Source: Oscillospiraceae bacterium
Lineage (GTDB): Bacteria > Bacillota > Clostridia > Oscillospirales > Oscillospiraceae
Direction of reading: 5' to 3'
NCBI GenBank assembly: GCA_016292445.1
Contig: JAEDIN010000035.1
Coordinates: forward strand, 1-11,772
DNA: 11,772 nt
The notes beneath the pieces are model-generated. The model ran no database searches. It was not told where the DNA came from and worked only from the letters and a program-made list of their open reading frames with translations. The translations under genes and the position numbers were made by a program. Numbering within the stretch: the stretch's first letter is position 1; every line of letters starts with the position of its first letter. Positions 6,294-11,772 of this stretch are shown piece after piece.

Positions 6294-8216
6294 TTATGAA
6301 ATAATCTTCATTTTACGCAGCTTCTTTTCCGTTGGAAGCCCGTTTTTGTCCCAGCCGCGTGCTTCGTAGTAGATTTTCTTCATTTCATCGAGCGGCACCT
6401 TAGTGGAGGGATCCTTGGGGTCCTGCGGAACATCCCTCAGCCGTTTCGGCAGAGTGTCGGATGCGGCGGAAACACCGAATTTTGCGTTGACCGCTCGCTC
6501 AACATTGTAGCTGCGCTCACCGGCTCTTATGAATTTTGCAAGATTTATCTTCATGCCGGTGACATATTTGATAGCCTTAGTGTGGGGTATAAGCCACAGA
6601 TGGAAGGAGGCTATCTCGGTGAATTTGTTTATCATTCGCACAATAGGACCGGTAAAGGGAAGAATCTTGTTGACTATCATAGTCAAAATGCTGTTGGGTT
6701 TAGAAATGAGAAATCCGGGGAATACGGCGTAAGAAGTAAAAAGGCACTGTCCGCCGAGCGATACCGCCTCCATAATATCCTGCATTATCATACAGAGGTC
6801 TGCCTTGCCGTGCGGAGTCTGCGGGTCTGCGCGGAGACCGAGGTTTTCGAGAATGACAAGGTAGCCGCCGTTTAAGTGGCAGCCGCCTCGGTTCGATACG
6901 GCGTAGCCGAGACCCTGACCGACGGAGCGGCGCGGTTCGTAGGCGGCAAGCTCCAAGCCCTTGGAATGAATTGCAAAGTCCTCGCCGCCGTATTTTTGAC
7001 TAAGCCAGCGCGAGCCGTTTGCAAGCTCAGCGCCGATTCCGCGGCGATACGCCATGTCGTCAAAAGCCTTTGAAATATTATCCGTCCTGCCAAATTCAAG
7101 ACCGTTTTTCCACAGTCCCTTTTCGTTTGCCTCCATAGCCCACGCAAGTGTGCTGGAGGCAGAAATGGTGTCCATACCAAGCTCGTCAAGCTCATAGTTC
7201 CACTTGAGGATTTTTTCGAGATTGTCGTTTAGAATGCCGCCGCCGAGAAGACCGAGCGTTTCAAGCTCCGGACCCTTGACCTCCTTGCCGGAGACCTTGA
7301 CCGTTCTGGCGCACTTTATGGGGCAGGACATACAGCCCTTGTTTACTATGTTGTAATCCTCGGCGAGCGTTTCGCCGCTTACCTTATCAAAATGCTCGTA
7401 TTGACCGTATGTATAGTTTTTGGTGGATAGTATGCCTCGCATTTGCATGGGGCTTACAAGGCCGGCAGTACCCATTTTGGGAAGCTGATTGCCGGTGAGC
7501 GGATGCTTGCGCAGCGTTTGAGTCCATTTGAGGTTGTGCTTTGCGTTCTTTTTCGGGTTATGAATAGGCGTTTCGTGGTTTCCGGTAGCAACTATAGCTT
7601 TAAGCTTTTTCGAGCCAAAAACCGCGCCGACACCCGAGCGGCCTGCGGCACGCTCACCGCTTATGACAGCAGCAAAACTGACGAGGTTTTCGCCCGCGGG
7701 ACCGATAGACACCATGCCGCACTTAACTCTGCAGCCACGTGATTCATTCATTCTGCGCTGAAGCTCCTCTTGCGCCTCTGTTACCTTCATGCCCCACAGC
7801 GTGCCGCATTCATGGAAAAAGAATTTGCTGTTTTTTATCTCTATCCAAGTGGGTTCTTTACACTTTCCGCGAATTATAAGTCCGTCGTATCCCGCCTTTT
7901 TCAGATAAAAGCCGAAATTGCCCCCGCAGTTTGAGGAGGTCGTTATGCCTGTGAGAGGCGAGAGGGTGGAGATATTAAAACGGTTTGAGCAGGGGGCACC
8001 GGAGCCGGTGAGCGGACCTGTGGTAATTACTATCAGATTTTCTTCCGAAAACGGCGTTTCCTTGCCGGTAAGGTTATCATAGAGTATTTTTGATGCCATA
8101 CCCTTTCCGCCAATGTATTTTTCACGGTCTTCATCCGTCCACGGATAATCCGAAATCTCTTTGGTGCCAAGGTCGAGCATTACTACCTTGCCCATATATC
8201 CGGAGTATGTCGTCAT
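6294..8216 (-). CDS. aor: Tungsten-type aldehyde ferredoxin oxidoreductase (AOR family)
   Basis: 640 residues. AOR enzymes oxidise aldehydes to carboxylates, or run in reverse, using a bis-pterin tungsten site and one [4Fe-4S] cluster. Seen: the N-terminal domain block GYMGKVVMLDLG and YIGGKGMASKIL, a pterin-binding block SNCGGNFGFYLKKAGYDG (95-112), cluster ligands CxxCxxxC at Cys295/298/302, the fourth Cys491 in SLGGQC, and the RRSVGQGLGYAVSNRGGCH block (430-447). The length exceeds archaeal AOR (about 605), mainly near the C-terminus (500-560), where several hydrophobic stretches occur. The frame is open 30 codons upstream, but the start at 8216 has GAGAGGAGA just before it and gives the family N-terminus. 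First gene of a five-gene operon. The substrate cannot be read from sequence; tungsten rather than molybdenum is inferred from the family. Confidence 0.94.
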   Translation of the reverse strand: MTTYSGYMGKVVMLDLGTKEISDYPWTDEDREKYIGGKGMASKILYDNLTGKETPFSEENLIVITTGPLTGSGAPCSNRFNISTLSPLTGITTSSNCGGNFGFYLKKAGYDGLIIRGKCKEPTWIEIKNSKFFFHECGTLWGMKVTEAQEELQRRMNESRGCRVKCGMVSIGPAGENLVSFAAVISGERAAGRSGVGAVFGSKKLKAIVATGNHETPIHNPKKNAKHNLKWTQTLRKHPLTGNQLPKMGTAGLVSPMQMRGILSTKNYTYGQYEHFDKVSGETLAEDYNIVNKGCMSCPIKCARTVKVSGKEVKGPELETLGLLGGGILNDNLEKILKWNYELDELGMDTISASSTLAWAMEANEKGLWKNGLEFGRTDNISKAFDDMAYRRGIGAELANGSRWLSQKYGGEDFAIHSKGLELAAYEPRRSVGQGLGYAVSNRGGCHLNGGYLVILENLGLRADPQTPHGKADLCMIMQDIMEAVSLGGQCLFTSYAVFPGFLISKPNSILTMIVNKILPFTGPIVRMINKFTEIASFHLWLIPHTKAIKYVTGMKINLAKFIRAGERSYNVERAVNAKFGVSAASDTLPKRLRDVPQDPKDPSTKVPLDEMKKIYYEARGWDKNGLPTEKKLRKMKIIS

Positions 8217-8248
8217 ATAATCTCCTCTCTTATAAAAAATATATGTAC

Positions 8249-8277
8249 ATTTTAATACAAATTGTTTGATAAGTGAA
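8249..8277 (-). promoter_or_regulatory. Candidate promoter of the AOR operon
   Basis: On the minus strand TTCACT (8272-8277, 4 of 6) and TAAAAT (8249-8254, 5 of 6) are 17 bases apart. Transcription would begin near 8242, about 26 bases before the ATG at 8216. That leader is too short for a Moco/Tuco-type riboswitch, and I see no riboswitch between 8217 and 8356. Confidence 0.5.
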
Positions 8278-8356
8278 GAAAAAGTTTTCGTTTTGGGCGT
8301 TTTCATTAGATAAAAAATGTAAAACCGGCAAAAGAACCGAATTTTCGGCGCCGTAA

Positions 8357-8390
8357 TTTATAAAAGACCGCAAGGGCGGTCTTTTATAAA
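8357..8390 (-). terminator. Terminator of glnS
   Basis: A perfect 15-bp inverted repeat (8357-8371 with 8376-8390) encloses the loop AAGG. The arms contain AAAAGACCGC/GCGGTCTTTT, a common Firmicute terminator form. It starts 10 bases after the glnS stop on the minus strand and insulates the AOR operon from glnS. The tract after the stem (TATAAATTACGG) is only moderately T-rich, so the T run is mostly inside the stem. Confidence 0.85.
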
Positions 8391-8400
8391 TGAAAATGAT

Positions 8401-10068
8401 TTATTTTTTAAAGCTGTCCTTGAGCGCAACGGCACGGTTGAACACAAGCTGCTCGGGGGTGGAATCCTTGCTGTCGACGCAAAAATAACCCATGCGCAGG
8501 AACTGGAACTGTGCCGGAGCCTTTGCGTTTTCAAGCATTTTTTCAATTTTGCAGCCGTGGAGGATTTCAAGCGAATCGGGATTCATGCACTTGATGTAAT
8601 CCTTGTCGGCAGAATCGGGGTCTTCATCGTTAAACAGGTTACTGTAAAGACGGACCTCTGCCTCGGCGCAGTTATTTGCGTCCACCCAATGTATGGTCGC
8701 GCCCTTGACCTTGCGGCCATCGGCAGGGTCGCCGCCGCGGCTTTCGGGGTCATAGGTGGCGAGAATCTCGGTGATATTGCCGTTTTCGTCCTTAACGCAG
8801 CCGGTGCAGGTGATGAGATACGCTCCCTTGAGCCTGCACTCCGGTCCGTTGGGATAAAGACGCTTGTACTTGGGAACGGGAACTTCGAGGAAATCATCAG
8901 CCTCAATGTATAGATTTTTCGAGAAGCTCACTTCACGGGCACCGGAATCGGGGTCGTTTGGATTGTTCTCGACGCTCAAAAGCTCGCTTTCGCCCTCGGG
9001 ATAGTTGGTTATCGTGAGCTTAACAGGACGCAGAACGGCCATGGCGCGCTGTGCGTGTTCGTTCAGGTCGTCACGCAGGCAATGCTCGAGGAAGGAATAC
9101 TCAATGGTGCTGGGGACCTTGTTGACGCCTATGCGTTCGCAGAAGCTGCGGATAGCGGTGGGGGTGTAACCCCTGCGGCGAAGTCCGCAAAGGGTCGGCA
9201 TACGGGGATCGTCCCAACCGGAAACGATGCCCTCCTCAACAAGTCTTCTCAGCTTACGCTTGCTAAGAACGGTATAGTTGATTCCCAGTCGTGCAAATTC
9301 TATCTGACGGGGCTTTGACGGCACGGAAACATTGTTAATGACCCAATCGTAAAGCGGACGGTGGTCCTCGTACTCGAGCGAACACAGGGAGTGAGTGATT
9401 CCCTCAAGTGCATCCTGAATGGGGTGGGCAAAGTCGTACATCGGGAAGATGCACCATTTTGTACCCTGACGGTGATGCTCAATGTAGCGGATGCGATAGA
9501 GCACAGGGTCACGCATATTGAAGTTTCCGGAGGCAAGATCTATCTTTGCCCGAAGCGTGTACTTGCCCTCGGGAAACTCGCCGTTTTTCATGCGCTTGAA
9601 CAGGTCAAGGCTTTCCTCAATGGGTCTGTCACGGTAGGGGCTGACGGCGGGACGGGTAGTGTCGCCGCGGTACTCCTTGAACTGGTCGGGGGTAAGCTCG
9701 CAGACATAGGCAAGACCCTTGTTTATAAGCTCAAGAGCATATTCATAGGTCTTTTCAAAATAATCCGAGCCATAGTAGAAGCGATCGCCCCAGTCAAAGC
9801 CGAGCCAGTGGATATCCTCCTGAATGGCATCGACATACTCGGTGTCCTCCTTGGCGGGATTGGTGTCATCCATACGCAGGTTGCACAGACCGCCGTATTT
9901 CTCGGCAGTGCCGAAGTCGATTATCAGCGCTTTGCAATGACCGATGTGCAGATAACCGTTGGGCTCGGGCGGAAATCTGGTGTGAACCTTCATGCCCTCG
10001 CAGCGGCCTCCCTCGGCAAGATCCTCATCTATAAAATTCTCAATAAAATTTTTGTTTATCTCATCCAT
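8401..10068 (-). CDS. glnS: Glutaminyl-tRNA synthetase (GlnRS, class I)
   Basis: 555 residues, nearly the same length as E. coli GlnRS (554). It charges tRNA-Gln directly with glutamine in the cytoplasm. Seen: the class I motif HIGH at 41-44 in RFPPEPNGYLHIGH, the KMSKS equivalent VLSKRKL at 267-273, the MRDPVLYRI and CIFPMYDFAHPI blocks of the catalytic core, and GWDDPRMPT with GLRRRGYTP after them. The two beta-barrel anticodon-binding domains fill the C-terminal half (PADGRKVKGATIHWV near 443-457). An upstream ATG gives ten extra residues, but 10068 is chosen because CAGGAG stands nine bases before it. It is not GltX: the RFPPEPNGYLHIGH start and the beta-barrel C-terminal half are GlnRS-type. 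Most Firmicutes make Gln-tRNA by GatCAB amidation instead, so this gene probably entered the lineage by transfer. Confidence 0.97.
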   Translation of the reverse strand: MDEINKNFIENFIDEDLAEGGRCEGMKVHTRFPPEPNGYLHIGHCKALIIDFGTAEKYGGLCNLRMDDTNPAKEDTEYVDAIQEDIHWLGFDWGDRFYYGSDYFEKTYEYALELINKGLAYVCELTPDQFKEYRGDTTRPAVSPYRDRPIEESLDLFKRMKNGEFPEGKYTLRAKIDLASGNFNMRDPVLYRIRYIEHHRQGTKWCIFPMYDFAHPIQDALEGITHSLCSLEYEDHRPLYDWVINNVSVPSKPRQIEFARLGINYTVLSKRKLRRLVEEGIVSGWDDPRMPTLCGLRRRGYTPTAIRSFCERIGVNKVPSTIEYSFLEHCLRDDLNEHAQRAMAVLRPVKLTITNYPEGESELLSVENNPNDPDSGAREVSFSKNLYIEADDFLEVPVPKYKRLYPNGPECRLKGAYLITCTGCVKDENGNITEILATYDPESRGGDPADGRKVKGATIHWVDANNCAEAEVRLYSNLFNDEDPDSADKDYIKCMNPDSLEILHGCKIEKMLENAKAPAQFQFLRMGYFCVDSKDSTPEQLVFNRAVALKDSFKK

Positions 10069-10104
10069 CTTTATATGCTCCTGTAAAAAAATTCGCATAT
10101 TGGA

Positions 10105-10133
10105 ATTATAAACGATAATTGTAGTAATTACAA
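10105..10133 (-). promoter_or_regulatory. Sigma-A promoter of glnS
   Basis: On the minus strand TTGTAA (10128-10133) and a perfect TATAAT (10105-10110) are separated by 17 bases. The -10 lies about 37 bases before the ATG at 10068. The -35 falls in the inverted repeat TTGTA-N5-TACAA (10119-10133), a possible operator. Confidence 0.75.
10119..10133. promoter_or_regulatory. Possible operator dyad between glnS and the thioredoxin reductase-like gene
   Basis: TTGTA (10119-10123) and TACAA (10129-10133) form an inverted repeat with a five-base centre. It overlaps the glnS -35 and lies upstream of the -10 of the divergent flavoprotein gene, so a bound protein could affect both. The arms are short and AT-rich, so chance is possible, and I cannot match it to a named regulator. 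Confidence 0.3.
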
Positions 10134-10141
10134 CAAAAATG

Positions 10142-10150
10142 TGTTATAAT
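10142..10150 (+). promoter_or_regulatory. Extended -10 promoter of the thioredoxin reductase-like gene
   Basis: TGTTATAAT (10142-10150) is a perfect extended -10 element (TGnTATAAT). No good -35 stands 16-18 bases upstream, which is usual for extended -10 promoters. It lies about 37 bases before the chosen ATG at 10187. Confidence 0.6.
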
Positions 10151-10186
10151 AACTGCTAAAATTGAGAAAAAGAGGTGATGGACGCT

Positions 10187-10999
10187 ATGGGAAGTAAATT
10201 TGACATTTTGATAGTAGGAGGCGGTCCGGCAGGTATCTCCGCTGCGCTGACTGCCTGCAATCGCGGTAAAAGCGTCGGAGTCATCGCAAATCCGCCGGAA
10301 ACGAGCAAGCTCAATCTGGCAGAGTCGGTTACAAATTATCCCGGAATGGACGGAAGTGGCGCGCAGATACTCGAAAAAATGCGCGGTCAGTTAAGTGACA
10401 GCACTGCACAACTCATTCCCGGCAAAGCTCTCAGCGTGTTGCCCTTGGGCAAAAGTGTCGGCGTTGCGGTCGGAAACGATTTCTTTGAAGCCTCTGCCGT
10501 TATAATTGCCACCGGCATCAGCCGCAGACCGCTGTGCGAGGGCGAGACCAAATTCCTCGGCAGAGGAGTGAGCTATTGTGCCACCTGCGACGGAATGCTT
10601 TATAAAGGCAAAAAAGTCGCCGTTTTGGGCGACGGCGAGGAAGCAGAAAAGGACATTGCTTTTTTGAAAGAGATTGGCTGTGATGTCTCTGCGTTTTCCG
10701 GAAAGGGCAAAATCGAGATTTTGGGCGATATGAAGGCTGATACTCTTGTTGTCAACGGCGAGACGGTGAAAACCGACTGCATCTTTATCCTGAAGGAAAC
10801 GCTTTCTGCGGAAAGCCTTGTAAACGGCATTGAAAGCGAAAGAGGCGTCATAAAAGCCGACCGTTCCGGCAAAACTAACCTCAACGGCATTTTTGCCGCC
10901 GGCGACTGCACCGGCGCACCGTATCAGCTTGCAAAGGCCGTGGGCGAGGGTAATATAGCGGCACTTGCTGCCTGTGACTACATTAGTAAATTAAACTGA
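10187..10999 (+). CDS. Thioredoxin reductase-like flavoprotein, short, lacking the NADPH-phosphate motif
   Basis: 270 residues, shorter than usual TrxB (about 300-320). FAD-binding GGGPAG (11-16), ATG (108-110) and GIFAAGDC (234-241) are present, as is the redox pair CATC (Cys131/Cys134). In the pyridine-nucleotide domain a GDGEEA (148-153) stands in for GxGxxA, but the HRRxxxR motif that should follow is absent and the domain is shortened (165-200). Starts GTG 10175 and ATG 10178 are also in frame; 10187 is chosen because GAGGTG ends nine bases before it. Thioredoxin follows after 16 bases, which supports a role in reducing it. Clostridial ferredoxin-dependent flavin thioredoxin reductases (FFTR) also lack these NADPH motifs, so this could be one; an NAD(P)H-using or other oxidoreductase role remains possible. 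Confidence 0.85.
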   Translation: MGSKFDILIVGGGPAGISAALTACNRGKSVGVIANPPETSKLNLAESVTNYPGMDGSGAQILEKMRGQLSDSTAQLIPGKALSVLPLGKSVGVAVGNDFFEASAVIIATGISRRPLCEGETKFLGRGVSYCATCDGMLYKGKKVAVLGDGEEAEKDIAFLKEIGCDVSAFSGKGKIEILGDMKADTLVVNGETVKTDCIFILKETLSAESLVNGIESERGVIKADRSGKTNLNGIFAAGDCTGAPYQLAKAVGEGNIAALAACDYISKLN

Positions 11000-11015
11000 A
11001 AAGGAGATAAATAAC

Positions 11016-11321
11016 ATGGCTGTAATGCATCTTACTAAGGACAATTTTGACTCCGTGACTTCATCGGGTCTTGTTTTGGTGGACTTCTGGGCAACATGGT
11101 GCGGCCCCTGCCGTATGCAGGCACCCATCCTCGACGAGCTTGATGAGCAGCTTGGCGACAAGGTCAAGATCTGCAAGCTCAATGTTGACGACGAGCCTGC
11201 AATTGCACAGCGTTTCGGCGTTTTCAGCATACCCACGCTTATGGTTTTCCGCAACGGAGATATGATAAGCAAGGAAGTCGGTGTTCACACTGTCGAGCAG
11301 CTTATGACTATGCTTGGATAA
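11016..11321 (+). CDS. trxA: Thioredoxin
   Basis: 101 residues with the classic active site WCGPC (28-32) and the cis-proline loop SIPT (Pro73). The preceding VLVDFWATWCGPC and the LNVDDEPAIAQRFGV segment are standard thioredoxin. It is a small cytoplasmic dithiol carrier for ribonucleotide reductase, peroxidases and protein disulfide reduction. It has no signal peptide. A strong ribosome site, AAGGAG (11001-11006), stands nine bases before the ATG. It lies 16 bases after the thioredoxin reductase-like gene, so the two form a reductase-substrate operon. The in-frame ATG three codons later is less well placed relative to the ribosome site. Confidence 0.96.
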   Translation: MAVMHLTKDNFDSVTSSGLVLVDFWATWCGPCRMQAPILDELDEQLGDKVKICKLNVDDEPAIAQRFGVFSIPTLMVFRNGDMISKEVGVHTVEQLMTMLG

Positions 11322-11336
11322 TACTTAAAAAAATGA

Positions 11337-11375
11337 TTGCATTTACCCTTGCACCCGTATATAATACGGGTGCAA
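11337..11375 (+). promoter_or_regulatory. Palindrome enclosing a candidate degV promoter
   Basis: TTGCACCCGTAT (11349-11360) and ATACGGGTGCAA (11364-11375) form a perfect 12-bp inverted repeat with a three-base centre. A perfect TATAAT (11360-11365) straddles the centre, with TTGCAT (11337-11342, 3 of 6) 17 bases upstream. As RNA the repeat could terminate the thioredoxin transcript, but no T run follows. As DNA it could be an operator covering the -10 of the degV gene. Confidence 0.5.
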
Positions 11376-11401
11376 AAGCATTTTGAAAAAAGGAGATAAC
11401 T

Positions 11402-11772
11402 ATGTCTGACTTTATTCTTAGCTGCTGCTCGACGGCAGATTTGTCAAAGGAACACTTTGACGAAAGAGATATTAAATATGTTTGCTTCCACTATTTTCTC
11501 AACGGCGAGGAGCATCTTGACGACCTCGGTCAGTCCATCGCTTTTGATGATTTCTACAAGATGATGGCTGACGGCGCCGAGACCAAGACCGCACAGGTCA
11601 ATGTTGCAGAGTACATAGACCATTTCAGATCATATCTCGACGAGGGTAAGGACATCCTTCATGTCACCTTGTCCTCCGGCATTTCCGGCACAATAAACTC
11701 TGCCCGTACCGCAGCAAGCATGCTCAGCGCCGAGTATCCCGACAGAAAGATATACATAGTTGATTCACTCGG
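11402..11772 (+). CDS. DegV-family protein, N-terminal part (runs off right edge)
   Basis: The first 123 codons read from ATG at 11402 to the window end without a stop. The order of elements matches DegV/FakB-type fatty-acid-binding proteins: a first strand ending in CSTADLS (cf. the DST-D motif), a T-A-Q segment (TKTAQVN, near 62-68) at the place of the usual TSQP motif, then LSSGISGTINSAR (about 90-102) and the strand IYIVDS (116-121). DegV proteins bind a fatty acid in a pocket; FakB members present it to the kinase FakA for phosphorylation. A good ribosome site, AGGAG (11391-11395), is six bases before the ATG. The altered TSQP-like motif is a mild departure from the usual family pattern. 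Confidence 0.88.
   Translation, partial: MSDFILSCCSTADLSKEHFDERDIKYVCFHYFLNGEEHLDDLGQSIAFDDFYKMMADGAETKTAQVNVAEYIDHFRSYLDEGKDILHVTLSSGISGTINSARTAASMLSAEYPDRKIYIVDSL

Noticed and set aside
8217..8306. 30-codon N-terminal extension of the AOR frame
   Set aside because: GAGAGGAGA is placed for the ATG at 8216, AOR proteins begin at that point, and the candidate promoter lies inside the extension.
8217..8356. Possible Moco/Tuco riboswitch upstream of the AOR operon
   Set aside because: The best promoter leaves only a 26-base leader, and the rest of the gap shows only small dyads (for example 8337-8348) rather than a structured aptamer.
9361..10086. Long open frame of 241 codons on the plus strand, opposite glnS
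   Set aside because: It lies wholly inside a convincing glnS on the other strand, has no ribosome site or family motif, and its hydrophobic, Gly/Val/Leu-rich composition is what the antisense of such a gene gives.

Overview
The window looks like a chromosomal segment of an anaerobic, low-to-mid GC Firmicute, probably a gut-type clostridium of the Oscillospiraceae/Ruminococcaceae kind. This is inferred from strong AGGAG-type ribosome sites, sigma-A-like promoters, hairpin terminators and the gene mix (ECF transporter ATPase, YitT, DUF554, DegV, a ferredoxin-linked aldehyde oxidoreductase module, and a bacterial GlnRS, which only some Clostridia carry). I saw no transposase, integrase, CRISPR array, phage gene or rRNA. 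No gap between genes reaches 300 bases; the largest are about 140 (2739-2878) and 184 bases (8217-8400), and both hold promoters or terminators.

Layout. 1-327 (-): start of an ECF-type ABC ATPase that runs off the left edge, with its own promoter. 444-2583 (-): malQ (4-alpha-glucanotransferase) followed by a YitT-family membrane protein, ending in a perfect 15-bp hairpin. 2654-2738 (-): tRNA-Leu(UAG), with a hairpin terminator between it and malQ. 2811-4476 (+): a promoter, then a DUF554 membrane protein and a DMT/EamA permease joined by a one-base stop/start overlap. A bidirectional terminator at 4477-4502 separates this pair from the next, convergent operon.

4505-8216 (-) is the most distinctive part: a tight five-gene operon, in transcription order a tungsten-type aldehyde ferredoxin oxidoreductase (AOR), a MoaD-like sulfur carrier ending in GG, two related proteins each with four ferredoxin-type cysteine motifs, and a compact ThiF/MoeB-like E1 enzyme. 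The small carrier and its adenylating enzyme probably supply dithiolene sulfur for the tungstopterin cofactor. The two polyferredoxins probably carry electrons away from the AOR. One of them has Arg in place of the fourth Cys of its first cluster motif.

8401-10068 (-): glnS, with its own promoter and terminator, lies upstream of the AOR operon. Divergent from glnS, 10187-11321 (+) holds a short thioredoxin-reductase-like flavoprotein and a thioredoxin. The flavoprotein keeps the CATC redox centre and the FAD motifs but lacks the usual NADPH-phosphate-binding HRRxxxR motif, so it may use reduced ferredoxin or another donor. The right edge (11402 onward, +) is the start of a DegV-family protein whose candidate promoter sits inside a perfect 27-base palindrome.

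The AOR module and the unusual thioredoxin reductase both fit an anaerobe whose redox traffic runs largely on ferredoxin. That link is inference; nothing in the sequence shows that the two share an electron carrier.
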